This document shows, piece by piece, positions 1 through 5,445 of a stretch of DNA of 14,201 nt (position 1 is its first letter; each line of letters opens with the position of its first letter). A program made the translations under genes and the position numbers. The notes beneath the pieces are model-generated. The model was not told the origin of the DNA. It ran no database searches and saw only the letters and a program-made list of their open reading frames with translations. Origin of the DNA: GW2011-AR5 sp041645025 (GTDB lineage: Archaea; Aenigmatarchaeota; Aenigmatarchaeia; GW2011-AR5); contig JBAZQV010000020.1 of the NCBI GenBank assembly GCA_041645025.1, forward strand, positions 1 to 14,201, read 5' to 3'.

Positions 1-353
1 TTTGTTTCCAGCTTTTCCTCCCTGACATAGCGATTTTCAAGCACTGCTATCGTGGCCGCGTGACTTTTTGACTTGAAACCTAGCTTTGCAAGTGCAGCAA
101 GTGCTGATGTGTACATGCCGTAATATGAAACAATGATGACCCATTCATATGTTTCAAATGATTCCGGCAGCGCCAGAGATTTCTTGAAATTGTCCTGCTC
201 AGAAATCCTGAACATGAGATTTGCAACGGTAAAGTTTTTTCTTGCTTTTGCCAGAAACGGCTTTTCCAGCTTTGTATATTCCTGCTTCTTCAAGAGCTGT
301 TCTTTTCCCAGATATCTGGCAATTTTTCTTTTCAGAAATTCATTTCTTTTCAC
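1..353 (-). CDS. HEPN-domain toxin-like protein (3' end cut by window edge)
   Basis: Reading the minus strand from GTG at 353-351 gives an open frame of 117 codons that runs off the window. It opens VKRNEFLKRKIARYLG and holds the helical segment ETYEWVIIVSYYGMYTSALA, followed by KLGFKSKSH, the typical HEPN core. The GTG overlaps the TGA of the upstream MNT gene (GTGA), the same coupling as in the second pair at 7159. HEPN proteins paired with MNT nucleotidyltransferases are RNase-like toxins silenced by AMPylation by their partner (HepT/MntA type; family knowledge). The classical RX4-6H RNase motif is not visible in the part present; SKSH sits where it would be. The toxin role is inferred from the pairing, and the C-terminal part is outside the window. 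Confidence 0.8.
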   Translation of the reverse strand, partial: MKRNEFLKRKIARYLGKEQLLKKQEYTKLEKPFLAKARKNFTVANLMFRISEQDNFKKSLALPESFETYEWVIIVSYYGMYTSALAALAKLGFKSKSHAATIAVLENRYVREEKLET

Positions 354-982
354 ACCATCAGCCTCCAGAATATTTCAGATCCGTACAAAGGGATTCCACA
401 TTCTCTTGCTTCTTTTCCAATGTTCAATTCCTTGGCTTTGAGCATCTTTTTGAATTCTGTCGTGTCTGTTACCACAGGGCTTATTCTCACGTTATGCGAA
501 TATTCATATCCAGCGCATTCCCTTTCTATGCTTTCTCTTACTGACTTGTCTTTCATATCAGCCATAATAAACAGAATATCCACGTCTGAAGACTTCGTTG
601 CTGTGCCTTTAGCATAGCTACCGAACAAAATTATCGAATGCATGTCTGATAAAAGCGATTCAGAAAGCTTTTCTGTAAGGCTTTCAAGAACTGATTTTAA
701 TTTCTGGTTTTCTTTGAATAATGATTCTTTTCTCAAAAGATCGGCTTCAGCAAGAAACTGCTTACATCTGGCATTTTCCAGATTCAGATTGCACTGCATT
801 GCTGCACCGACTTTTCTAGCAGTTATGATGCCTTCATTTATCATTGTACTTACATGATTGTGAGCAGGCCTGTAGCCTATCTTGAGTCTTTTCGATATAT
901 CAAGAATGGTGAGACCTCTGTCTAAATCTTTCCTTAAAAGACCAATTATCTTCAGCGCAGTTTCTCTTCTCATATTATTCAC
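350..982 (-). CDS. MNT-type nucleotidyltransferase with N-terminal winged helix (MntA-like antitoxin)
   Basis: A 210-residue protein. Residues 8-60 look like a winged helix-turn-helix (LTILDISKRLKIG, then NHVSTMINEGIIT). Residues 116-140 carry the minimal nucleotidyltransferase signature GSYAKGTATKSSDVDI, with Gly121-Ser122 and the metal-binding pair Asp133/Asp135. The C-terminus (KAKELNIGKEA ... IPLYGSEIFW) matches the paralogue at 6578-7162 (QAKEFNVGKEA ... VVLYGIENYY). MntA-type proteins transfer AMP from ATP to a tyrosine of the HEPN toxin; here the HEPN gene follows with a 4-base overlap. The fused DNA-binding domain suggests autoregulation, and a palindrome array overlaps its start (976-1002). 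Start: GTG at 982 suits a leaderless transcript; ATG at 973 is the alternative. Confidence 0.85.
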   Translation of the reverse strand: MNNMRRETALKIIGLLRKDLDRGLTILDISKRLKIGYRPAHNHVSTMINEGIITARKVGAAMQCNLNLENARCKQFLAEADLLRKESLFKENQKLKSVLESLTEKLSESLLSDMHSIILFGSYAKGTATKSSDVDILFIMADMKDKSVRESIERECAGYEYSHNVRISPVVTDTTEFKKMLKAKELNIGKEARECGIPLYGSEIFWRLMV

Positions 983-1018
983 TTAATGAATAATACTATT
1001 CACTTTAGTACATAAAGA
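976..1018 (-). promoter_or_regulatory. promoter and palindromic operator of the first MNT/HEPN pair
   Basis: Three copies of the half-site TATTCA/TGAATA lie in alternating orientation: TATTCA 976-981, TGAATA 987-992, TATTCA 997-1002. They form two overlapping inverted repeats across the probable transcription and translation start. A TATA-like CTTTATG (minus strand, about 1011-1017) is about 30 bp upstream of GTG 982. This is a plausible binding site for the winged helix of the MNT protein (inference). Confidence 0.5.
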
Positions 1019-1120
1019 TTCCGAAAGTCGTTTTATGCTAGAATCACAAAAACGCCCAAGAATCATTCAACCATTCCAAGCAGAACCCCCAACTGACCTA
1101 TTCTTAGTTCTTTTACTAAG

Positions 1121-1165
1121 GGCGGAAGCAGGGTTAGTATTATAGCTACTGTAATTTTCCCCATT
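1121..1165 (+). pseudogene. possible decayed tRNA-Trp fragment
   Basis: GGCGGAAGCAGGGTTAGTAT..TATAGC resembles the end of the tRNA-Trp intron plus the start of exon 2 (GCGGAAG .. AGGGAATTAGTATAGC, 1317-1342). It is followed by TTCCCCATT (1157-1165), like the tRNA 3' end. Anticodon and T arms are missing. Just before it lies a hairpin CTTAGT-TCTTTT-ACTAAG (1103-1120). The similarity is short and imperfect. Nothing else was recognised in the 287 bp between the MNT gene and the intact tRNA, apart from the promoter and repeats listed separately. Confidence 0.3.
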
Positions 1166-1172
1166 GATTATC

Positions 1173-1180
1173 TTTTTATT
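1173..1180 (+). promoter_or_regulatory. TATA-like box for tRNA-Trp transcription
   Basis: TTTTTATT centred near 1176 predicts a transcription start around 1202. That is 3 nt before the upstream partial tRNA copy at 1205 but about 68 nt before the intact gene at 1270. The transcript would therefore begin with the partial copy. Confidence 0.4.
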
Positions 1181-1204
1181 TCTACTTTTGTAACTCTATG
1201 TGAC

Positions 1205-1216
1205 GGGGTCGTAGTA
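1205..1216 (+). repeat. partial copy of the tRNA-Trp 5' end
   Basis: GGGGTCGTAGTA repeats the first 12 nt of the tRNA-Trp gene (GGGGTTGTAGTA, 1270-1281) with one mismatch, 65 bp upstream. The mismatch would break one acceptor-stem pair, so the inner copy is the functional one. The same arrangement exists at tRNA-Thr (5259-5269). Confidence 0.65.
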
Positions 1217-1260
1217 AGCCCTTTTGAACAAGTAAACGTTCAAAAACGCTTGCGGAAAAG
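1217..1260 (+). repeat. tRNA-leader repeat element, Trp copy
   Basis: AGCCCTTTT (1217-1225) is followed after a hairpin by AAAAACGCTTGCGGAAAA (1242-1259). The tRNA-Thr leader has AGCCCTTTT and AAAAGCGCTGGCGGAAAA (5271-5300), and the tRNA-Thr T-loop intron has GCCCTTTT and AAAAGCGCCAGCGGAAAA (5448-5479). The 18-nt block matches the Thr leader at 16 positions. Inside it, TTTTGAAC (1222-1229) and GTTCAAAA (1238-1245) form a perfect 8-bp hairpin. Confidence 0.6.
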
Positions 1261-1269
1261 AATATTGAT

Positions 1270-1386
1270 GGGGTTGTAGTATAACCTGGTAAGCTTTCCA
1301 GAAAGCTTAATCAAAGCGGAAGGTTTAGGGAATTAGTATAGCAGTCTCCAAAACTGCCTATGGGAGTTCGAATCTCTCCAACCCCA
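1270..1386 (+). tRNA. tRNA-Trp (CCA), with one D-loop intron
   Basis: Acceptor GGGGTTG (1270-1276) pairs perfectly with CAACCCC (1379-1385); the discriminator is A1386 and CCA is not encoded. The D stem is GTAT/GTAT (1279-1282, 1336-1339), with two wobble pairs. The anticodon stem is GCAGT/ACTGC with loop CTCCAAA, giving anticodon CCA at 1348-1350. The T stem is GGGAG/CTCTC with loop TTCGAAT. Removing intron 1291-1331 gives a 76-nt tRNA with a 12-nt D loop. Decoding UGG needs this tRNA, so it is probably essential. A T-rich tract follows directly. Confidence 0.92.
1291..1331 (+). other. tRNA-Trp D-loop intron with bulge-helix-bulge junctions
   Basis: The junctions fold as a BHB. Outer helix TAA/TTA (1282-1284, 1333-1335); central 4-bp helix CCTG/TAGG (1285-1288, 1326-1329; one G-U); 3-nt bulges GTA (1289-1291) and GAA (1330-1332); inner 8-bp helix AGCTTTCC/GGAAGGTT (1292-1299, 1318-1325). 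Archaeal splicing endonuclease cuts after the second bulge base, giving a 41-nt intron after exon position 21. That is not the usual 37/38 site. A competing hairpin AAGCTTT/AAAGCTT (1291-1308) also exists. Confidence 0.8.
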
Positions 1387-1398
1387 TTTTTTTATTTT
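1387..1398 (+). terminator. T-rich terminator after tRNA-Trp
   Basis: TTTTTTTATTTT directly follows the tRNA 3' end, typical of archaeal termination at oligo-T tracts. Confidence 0.6.
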
Positions 1399-1451
1399 CA
1401 TTTGTGTTAAATCATCTAATGGACGAAGAATTTTTGCATTTTACGACAAAG

Positions 1452-1476
1452 AGTTTGAATCTGTACAACCCCATTT
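1452..1476 (+). repeat. second copy of the tRNA-Trp 3' end (attachment-site-like)
   Basis: This stretch matches 1365-1389 (end of T stem through the 3' end and following T bases) at 22 of 25 positions, including AACCCCATTT, 87 bp downstream. The differences break T-stem pairing and there is no 5' part, so this is not a working tRNA. It is the kind of duplication left when an element integrates at a tRNA 3' end, or a tandem duplicate that decayed. Confidence 0.65.
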
Positions 1477-1509
1477 ACATGTTTATAATTACTACTTATA
1501 AGTGACATC

Positions 1510-1517
1510 TTTATATA
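1510..1517 (+). promoter_or_regulatory. TATA box of the 225-residue unknown gene
   Basis: TTTATATA is centred about 27 bp before ATG 1541, which implies a leaderless mRNA starting at that ATG. Confidence 0.5.
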
Positions 1518-1540
1518 CTACTTTGACTAATTATAAGAAT

Positions 1541-2218
1541 ATGACACTAGAAAGCGGCAGATCTGAAGTCGTGGAGCAACAGTATCGGCAATTACTTGAG
1601 ATTCTGAATGAGAACCACTTATCTAGTAATCTTGCAGCAATTTTTGAACATAATGGATATGCTGTAACGCCAGAAGATTTTCATGGTGCGCGACTGGTAA
1701 CAACACCAGATGATAGAGACTATTTGTCTCAAAGATATGGACAGACATTCTATCCGTCAACGGTTCTGATCCCAAAAGATACTTGGCTCCCTCAGGAAGA
1801 AGGTGGCCAAAGAGGACTCAGAACAAAGCTCAGGAAAAGTAAAGAACATCTTGGTTGTGCTTTTCAATACGGAGATTTGAATATCAAATTTATGACAGAA
1901 AGGACATATCACGAAGATTTTCACGAAGTTTATCGACTTTTCAGGAAAGTCGAGACGCCGGAAGACAGGCTGCTTAATGAAATGCACTCTTATCATACAG
2001 ATATAGACCACAGTGTTGAAAGTTGGGATTCTGTCAGAAGTGCTTTGCAATTCTATGCCTCTTATCATGCAGGAGGAAATACTGTATTAGCATCTGAATT
2101 ACAGGGTAAAGTTTCGGTCGCATTAGACAATTTAAGAAGGATTCATGAAACCCAAGACTGTAGATACGTTGAGGGTTTACTATTGAATGCACAGTCATTG
2201 GGCGACATACAGACTTGA
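1541..2218 (+). CDS. hypothetical protein of 225 residues
   Basis: I do not recognise this protein. It is soluble-looking, with no signal peptide or membrane segment, and rich in charged and aromatic residues. It contains a basic stretch RGLRTKLRKSKEHLG in the middle, a His/Glu-rich segment (TYHEDFHEVYRLF) and a probably helical C-terminal half. ATG 1541 is chosen over GTG 1502 because the TATA box at 1510 would lie inside the longer form. The gene sits alone between two partial copies of the tRNA-Trp 3' end (1452 and 2214), and its stop codon falls inside the second, so its last residues may come from the duplicated site. The setting among toxin-antitoxin modules suggests an accessory or defence-type cargo gene, but the sequence gives no functional motif. 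Confidence 0.7.
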   Translation: MTLESGRSEVVEQQYRQLLEILNENHLSSNLAAIFEHNGYAVTPEDFHGARLVTTPDDRDYLSQRYGQTFYPSTVLIPKDTWLPQEEGGQRGLRTKLRKSKEHLGCAFQYGDLNIKFMTERTYHEDFHEVYRLFRKVETPEDRLLNEMHSYHTDIDHSVESWDSVRSALQFYASYHAGGNTVLASELQGKVSVALDNLRRIHETQDCRYVEGLLLNAQSLGDIQT

Positions 2219-2232
2219 CCCCATCTACATTT
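2214..2232 (+). repeat. third, degenerate copy of the tRNA-Trp 3' end
   Basis: GACCCCATCTACATTTTT (2217-2234) matches the copy after the tRNA, AACCCCATTTACATGTTT (1467-1484), at 15 of 18 positions. Against the tRNA itself only ACCCCAT and the following T bases agree. It contains the stop codon of the preceding gene. A weaker GACCCCA lies at 2245-2251. Confidence 0.4.
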
Positions 2233-2264
2233 TTGCAATAAATCGACCCCACTTCACAATCAAC

Positions 2265-2298
2265 TTTAAATATTATAACCATTATAAGCATCTTATAA
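2265..2298 (+). promoter_or_regulatory. promoter and operator of the RelB/RelE-like pair
   Basis: TTTAAATA (2265-2272) is a strong TATA box predicting a start near 2295. A perfect inverted repeat TTATAAG-CAT-CTTATAA (2282-2298) lies across that start, and TTATAA recurs at 2273, 2282 and 2293. Toxin-antitoxin operons are usually repressed by their antitoxin at such sites. Confidence 0.6.
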
Positions 2299-2321
2299 CT
2301 GTTATCAAACGAGGTGATATG

Positions 2322-2507
2322 ATGGAAACAACAACCATACCGGTCAGCAAGGAAGTCAGAGACCTCCTGAAGAAAGCCGGTCGCAAAGACGAAACCTATG
2401 ACGACATACTCAGAAATCTCCTGAAGTCCGGCGAGATCAAAAAATTCTACGACGAGATGGAAAAAATCCTGGAAACAGAGGAGTTCGTTCCTCTTGCCAA
2501 AGTTTAA
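2322..2507 (+). CDS. RelB-like antitoxin, ribbon-helix-helix type
   Basis: A 61-residue protein beginning METTTIPVSKEVRDLLKK. The N-terminal beta strand (TTTIPVS), two helices and DETYDDILRNLL are typical of small archaeal antitoxins that dimerise into a ribbon-helix-helix and bind DNA. The acidic C-terminal helix (KKFYDEMEKILETEEF) would wrap the toxin. GAGGTGAT (2311-2318) is a strong ribosome binding site. ATG 2322 is preferred over the adjacent in-frame ATG 2319 on spacing, but either is possible. The gene overlaps the next by 14 bp, the normal antitoxin-first order. A longer frame back to 2187 would read through the promoter and is not credible. Confidence 0.85.
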   Translation: METTTIPVSKEVRDLLKKAGRKDETYDDILRNLLKSGEIKKFYDEMEKILETEEFVPLAKV

Positions 2508-2775
2508 TGTTCTTTTGTCCAAGACCGCTGAAAAAGAGTTCAACAGCTTAGACAAACAAACGCAGGAAAGAATCCGTAGCGCTTTTAAGGAACTTGAAAA
2601 CGACCCGTTCCAGCCAAGGCCGAAGGCTGACATCAAGAAGCTGCACAAGATGTCAACGCACGAATTCTATCGGCTTCGTGTGGGGAATTACAGGGCAATC
2701 TATGCAATAGAAAACATGTCCATCAAAGTTACAAGAATAATACCAAGAGGAAAAGTTTATGACTGGCTCGAGTGA
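2494..2775 (+). CDS. RelE/ParE-superfamily toxin
   Basis: A 93-residue basic protein. It has the family layout: N-terminal strand (FNVLLSKTAEKEFNSL), two helices (KQTQERIRSAFKELENDP), then the core FYRLRVGNYRAIYAIE and C-terminal strand IKVTRIIPRGKVYDWLE. RelE-type members cut mRNA in the ribosome, while ParE-type members poison gyrase. The RxxxYRAIYAI strand and the basic C-terminus favour an RNase of the RelE kind, but the catalytic set cannot be settled by eye. It starts at TTG 2494 inside the end of the antitoxin gene and is translationally coupled; no ATG gives a full domain. Length is normal for the family. Confidence 0.85.
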   Translation: MPKFNVLLSKTAEKEFNSLDKQTQERIRSAFKELENDPFQPRPKADIKKLHKMSTHEFYRLRVGNYRAIYAIENMSIKVTRIIPRGKVYDWLE

Positions 2776-2783
2776 GATTGAAA

Positions 2784-3248
2784 TCAGCGCTTCTTCTTTC
2801 TGGGTTTTCTGGTTTGGAAGCTTCTCACAATACTGCCGAGCTGACGCTTGAATCTGCCCGCTGCCGGAGGTTCTACTGTTATGTCAAGCCGCTTTGTAGG
2901 TCCACCGGCTGTCATGTAGGGTTCAATCTGCCCTTCAGATAGTCCGTAGGCAGATGTAAATGCCTCGGTTCCTATGGAAAGCAAACCCTTCTCAGCCAGA
3001 TCATCTAGGGGATAGTCAACCATTAACTTCACTGGATCCAACGCACGGCTCGGGGTTGATTTGTAGGTCGCGCTGACACCGTTACCCTGATAGGAATCAG
3101 CGCTCTGGCCTTCAAAAAGTCCTTTTATGTAAGCTTCGTACTTCTTTTTCCAGCCTTCCAGATAGTTTCCCAGATCCCTGGCTAGCCTTGCCTTCTTGAG
3201 ACTTCTGTCCAGCACTGCCTTTGCCCTGCCTGGCTTGAGATCTGTCAT
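2784..3248 (-). CDS. hypothetical basic protein, 154 residues
   Basis: Not recognised. The N-terminal third is lysine/arginine-rich and helical (RAKAVLDRSLKKARLARDLG, then EGWKKKYEAYIKGLF). The middle is mixed, and the C-terminus ends in a strongly basic tail (TRKPRKKKR), which suggests nucleic-acid or ribosome binding (inference only). No signal peptide or membrane segment. A TATA-like box (3269-3278, minus strand) lies 26 bp before the ATG, so it is probably leaderless. It converges on the RelE-like gene with 8 bp between them and marks the return to ordinary chromosome to the right of the tRNA-Trp island. Confidence 0.7.
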   Translation of the reverse strand: MTDLKPGRAKAVLDRSLKKARLARDLGNYLEGWKKKYEAYIKGLFEGQSADSYQGNGVSATYKSTPSRALDPVKLMVDYPLDDLAEKGLLSIGTEAFTSAYGLSEGQIEPYMTAGGPTKRLDITVEPPAAGRFKRQLGSIVRSFQTRKPRKKKR

Positions 3249-3268
3249 AATCTTCTATAGGACGCAAA

Positions 3269-3278
3269 TTTATTAAAA
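3269..3278 (-). promoter_or_regulatory. TATA box of the 154-residue gene
   Basis: Minus-strand TTTTAATAAA, centred about 26 bp before ATG 3248. Confidence 0.45.
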
Positions 3279-3353
3279 TCGTCCCAAATATTGTAACTAC
3301 TAGTAAGTGATTGCCAAACATAGCGTATTTAAGCTTATGTTCCGGTCGTAATG

Positions 3354-3388
3354 CTTAAATACTGGCCAAAAGTTAAGAGTTGTAGGTG
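3354..3388 (+). promoter_or_regulatory. promoter and ribosome binding site of the small membrane protein
   Basis: CTTAAATA (3354-3361) is a TATA box about 27 bp before AGGTG (3384-3388), which lies 7 nt before ATG 3396. A second TATTTAAG at 3328-3335 could be an alternative box giving a longer leader. Confidence 0.5.
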
Positions 3389-3395
3389 TAAAAAA

Positions 3396-3773
3396 ATGAA
3401 AAGTACAAAAGCGGGAGAATGGGCATACCTTGTATCCGTTGTCATCGCAGTTTTGGCCGGTATTGCGGCTGCTGCAGGCTTCGGAGCATCCAGCTGGGTA
3501 GCTGTGTTGCTCGTGATATTAGGTGCAGTTGTCGGTCTCCTGAACATATCCGAGAAAGAGACTACAGCTTTCTTGGTTGCCACCATAGCTTTGGTAGTTG
3601 CTAGCCTTGGTGCTAGTGTCAACGGCATGACAGGCACTTTCAGTGTCCTTAACGTCGTACCAGGTCTCGGCACGCTGATCAACGCAATCGTTGCTAACAT
3701 AGCAATATTCGCTGCTCCAGCTGCTGTGATCGTTGCTGTCAAAGCCATCATGAACTTGGCAAACAAGAAATAG
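3396..3773 (+). CDS. small integral membrane protein, four predicted helices
   Basis: A 125-residue, very hydrophobic protein, rich in Ala, Val, Gly and Ile. Membrane segments are roughly at residues 8-27, 33-50, 57-75 and 95-118. A short charged loop ISEKETT separates helices 2 and 3, and the ends are lysine-rich (MKSTKAGEW at the start, NLANKK at the end). No signal peptide and no recognisable catalytic motif. Start chosen at ATG 3396 because of AGGTG 7 nt upstream; the longer frame to 3351 would include the promoter. Small membrane proteins of this composition are common in archaea, with unknown function. It stands alone, with a T-rich terminator about 90 bp after the stop. Confidence 0.8.
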   Translation: MKSTKAGEWAYLVSVVIAVLAGIAAAAGFGASSWVAVLLVILGAVVGLLNISEKETTAFLVATIALVVASLGASVNGMTGTFSVLNVVPGLGTLINAIVANIAIFAAPAAVIVAVKAIMNLANKK

Positions 3774-3986
3774 ATTAAAGCTGTAAGCAAAGGTAAAGAC
3801 TCTTACGGGTCCGAACCGATGACTTGGCTTTAATTTGTGGTCAGACCGACTACTTAATTTGGGGTTTTTTCTTTTTTCTTTTCTATATCTACTTTACTGT
3901 TTTTAGGATTGTAGGTTAATAATTATACCTAATAGAGCTGTTTTAGGTGCATGTATAGCGTACTGATAGAAAAAGCAAACATCAAA
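3774..3986 (+). terminator. intergenic region with T-rich terminator
   Basis: GGGGTTTTTTCTTTTTTCTT (3861-3880) is a long T-rich tract fitting termination of the membrane-protein transcript. The 90 bp before it include a small self-complementary GGTCAGACC (about 3839-3847) but no convincing RNA fold. Nothing further is recognised up to the antiporter stop. Confidence 0.45.
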
Positions 3987-5165
3987 CTAATTTCTGTAAA
4001 CAAATCTTGATGTGATTGTTGTGTAAAGTACTGTTGCTATTATAATTATAAACGCAAGGTCCATGAAAATTGAGGCGTTTGGAATGCCGTAGACAACCGG
4101 CAACTGGGCAAGCACAGCAACTGCCAGGCCTCTTGGGACAATCGTTCGCATCATGTTCTTTTCAGTCCTGGTAAGGTTCATGCCATACGTGCTTATTTGC
4201 ACAACAACTAGGCGCACAATGATGAGCGCGGCGGCAGCTGCCAGGCCGTAAACTATGTAAGTTGTATTAATGCTGACTATGATTCCCATGTAAACGAAGA
4301 AGAAGGCACGTATAAAGAAGGACACCTCGTTCTGGAAGGTTCTTTGCATCTTGTTGAACCCGAAGTGCTTCTTTGTCTTTAGCATGGTCGAAAACGCCTT
4401 CCCGTTGCCAAGCACGATGCCAAATGCCAAGGCAGCTATAGCGCCGCTTCCTGCCGATGATTCGACGAAAACATACACAAGGAACAACACTGCAAGGGTT
4501 ATCATATAATCAAAAGGCCTTCCCTTCAGCTTGTCCATCACAAAGAGCCATAATACGCCCGAAATCAGGCCAATCACGGCTCCTATTGAAAATGTTGACA
4601 GTACGCTTTGGAGCGGCGACATCTGCACGCCGGTTTGGGCTATTACATTCAGAATCACGATAGAGACAACAATGACAAGAGGATCGGTTATAATGGATTC
4701 CAGTATTACCACCATCTTTGGCTGCTCACGAACCTTCAGCCTTTTGACAATGGTAGTAACAATTTCCGAAGACGTGCTTCCGACCATTATGCCCAGGAGC
4801 AGCGAATAGAGCATTGGCAGCTGTATAAAATAATACGCCACAGCAGCGACAGCTATCGCCGACAAAGCTGTGCCAACAACCGCGATCAATATGCTGCGCG
4901 GGAAACACCTGATCATCTGGTAGAAATCCATGTTTATGCCGGCATCAAATAGTATTATCAGAAGCGCCAGTGCCGCCAGGAAAGGCGAAATAACCATGAA
5001 CAGCGCGCGGTCAACCAGGTTGAAAACAGGCCCGACAAGGATGCCGAAAAGCATCAGCCAGAAAACATCAGGAATGCGCGTCTTGTCAAAGAACAAGTAG
5101 CCGACATAGCCGACTACGATGGTGATGCCGAAAAGCGCGAGGATGCTGAAGCTGTCCAAGACCAT
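3987..5165 (-). CDS. cation/proton antiporter, monovalent cation:proton antiporter superfamily
   Basis: A 392-residue integral membrane protein with about 11-13 hydrophobic segments. Family marks: FWLMLFGILVGP in helix 2 (residues 35-46), LIILFDAGINMD near residues 69-80 (the usual LFxxGL region), GSTSSEIVTTIVKRLKV (129-145), and the ion-binding helix ILESIITDPLVIV (154-166) with Glu156 and Asp161. In CPA1-type exchangers the pair before the second acid is usually Asn-Asp; here it is Thr-Asp. Such proteins exchange Na+ or K+ for H+ across the cytoplasmic membrane; ion choice cannot be told. No C-terminal TrkA domain, since the protein ends just after the last helix. ATG 5165 is 25 bp after a TATA box; the longer TTG start at 5180 is less likely. 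Confidence 0.9.
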   Translation of the reverse strand: MVLDSFSILALFGITIVVGYVGYLFFDKTRIPDVFWLMLFGILVGPVFNLVDRALFMVISPFLAALALLIILFDAGINMDFYQMIRCFPRSILIAVVGTALSAIAVAAVAYYFIQLPMLYSLLLGIMVGSTSSEIVTTIVKRLKVREQPKMVVILESIITDPLVIVVSIVILNVIAQTGVQMSPLQSVLSTFSIGAVIGLISGVLWLFVMDKLKGRPFDYMITLAVLFLVYVFVESSAGSGAIAALAFGIVLGNGKAFSTMLKTKKHFGFNKMQRTFQNEVSFFIRAFFFVYMGIIVSINTTYIVYGLAAAAALIIVRLVVVQISTYGMNLTRTEKNMMRTIVPRGLAVAVLAQLPVVYGIPNASIFMDLAFIIIIATVLYTTITSRFVYRN

Positions 5166-5184
5166 GGAATAACTATGCAATACA

Positions 5185-5196
5185 CTATAAATAAAG
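5185..5196 (-). promoter_or_regulatory. TATA box of the antiporter gene
   Basis: Minus-strand CTTTATTTATAG, centred about 25 bp before ATG 5165, indicates a leaderless mRNA. Confidence 0.55.
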
Positions 5197-5220
5197 TTTA
5201 ACTTTTGGATTTTCGTTAGC

Positions 5221-5228
5221 TTTTTAAG
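5221..5228 (+). promoter_or_regulatory. TATA-like box for tRNA-Thr transcription
   Basis: TTTTTAAG predicts a start near 5251, about 10 nt before the upstream partial tRNA copy (5261) but 65 nt before the intact tRNA. This is the same offset pattern as at tRNA-Trp. Confidence 0.4.
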
Positions 5229-5258
5229 TAACCGAAAGAAAAACGATTAACATTGCAT

Positions 5259-5269
5259 TTGCCACCGTA
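5259..5269 (+). repeat. partial copy of the tRNA-Thr 5' end
   Basis: TTGCCACCGTA is identical to 5314-5324, i.e. the first nine bases of tRNA-Thr plus two upstream bases, 55 bp away. It flanks the repeat element at 5271-5300 like a target-site duplication. Confidence 0.7.
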
Positions 5270-5270
5270 C

Positions 5271-5300
5271 AGCCCTTTTAAGAAAAGCGCTGGCGGAAAA
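5271..5300 (+). repeat. tRNA-leader repeat element, Thr copy
   Basis: AGCCCTTTT (5271-5279), then AAAAGCGCTGGCGGAAAA (5283-5300). The T-loop intron of the same tRNA has GCCCTTTT (5448-5455) and AAAAGCGCCAGCGGAAAA (5462-5479), so the 18-nt block agrees at 16 positions. The copy before tRNA-Trp is at 1217-1260. Placed between two copies of the tRNA 5' end. Confidence 0.65.
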
Positions 5301-5336
5301 TACAGTAGAGAGATTGCCACCGTAGCTCAATCGGTA

Positions 5337-5405
5337 AACCCTTTTCTTTTAGGAAAAGAAAAGCCCTTCTGGAAAAGAAAAATATTATATGGAAAGGGTT
5401 CGGAA
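5337..5405 (+). other. tRNA-Thr intron 1, in the D loop
   Basis: BHB-like junctions: central 4-bp helix TCGG/TCGG (5331-5334, 5400-5403; two G-U pairs), bulges TAA (5335-5337) and AAA (5404-5406), inner helix ACCC/GGGT (5338-5341, 5396-5399) extended by TTT/AAA. The outer helix is poor, so this is a relaxed motif. The 69-nt intron follows exon position 21, exactly as in tRNA-Trp. The interior is A-rich with repeated GAAAAG blocks. Confidence 0.7.
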
Positions 5406-5445
5406 AAGAGCATTGGTTTTGTAAACCAAAGGTTGGGGGTTCAAT

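Noticed and set aside
2187..2321. Long form of the RelB-like antitoxin from 2187
   Set aside because: It would read through a repeat, the TATA box, the palindrome and the ribosome binding site.
3351..3395. Membrane-protein start at 3351
   Set aside because: The extension covers the TATA box; AGGTG points to ATG 3396.
3790..3870. Small structured RNA after the membrane-protein gene
   Set aside because: GATGA resembles box C, but there is no proper box D and no stable long helix; only the T-rich terminator is supported.
4457..4952. Several plus-strand ORFs inside 4457-4952
   Set aside because: They are antisense to the antiporter gene, lack ribosome binding sites or promoters, and have no recognisable domains.
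5261..5325. Outer 5' copy as the true tRNA-Thr 5' end with a further intron at position 9/10
   Set aside because: I tried all possible cut pairs within the direct repeat and found no 4-bp central helix for a BHB. The simple reading is a leader removed by RNase P.
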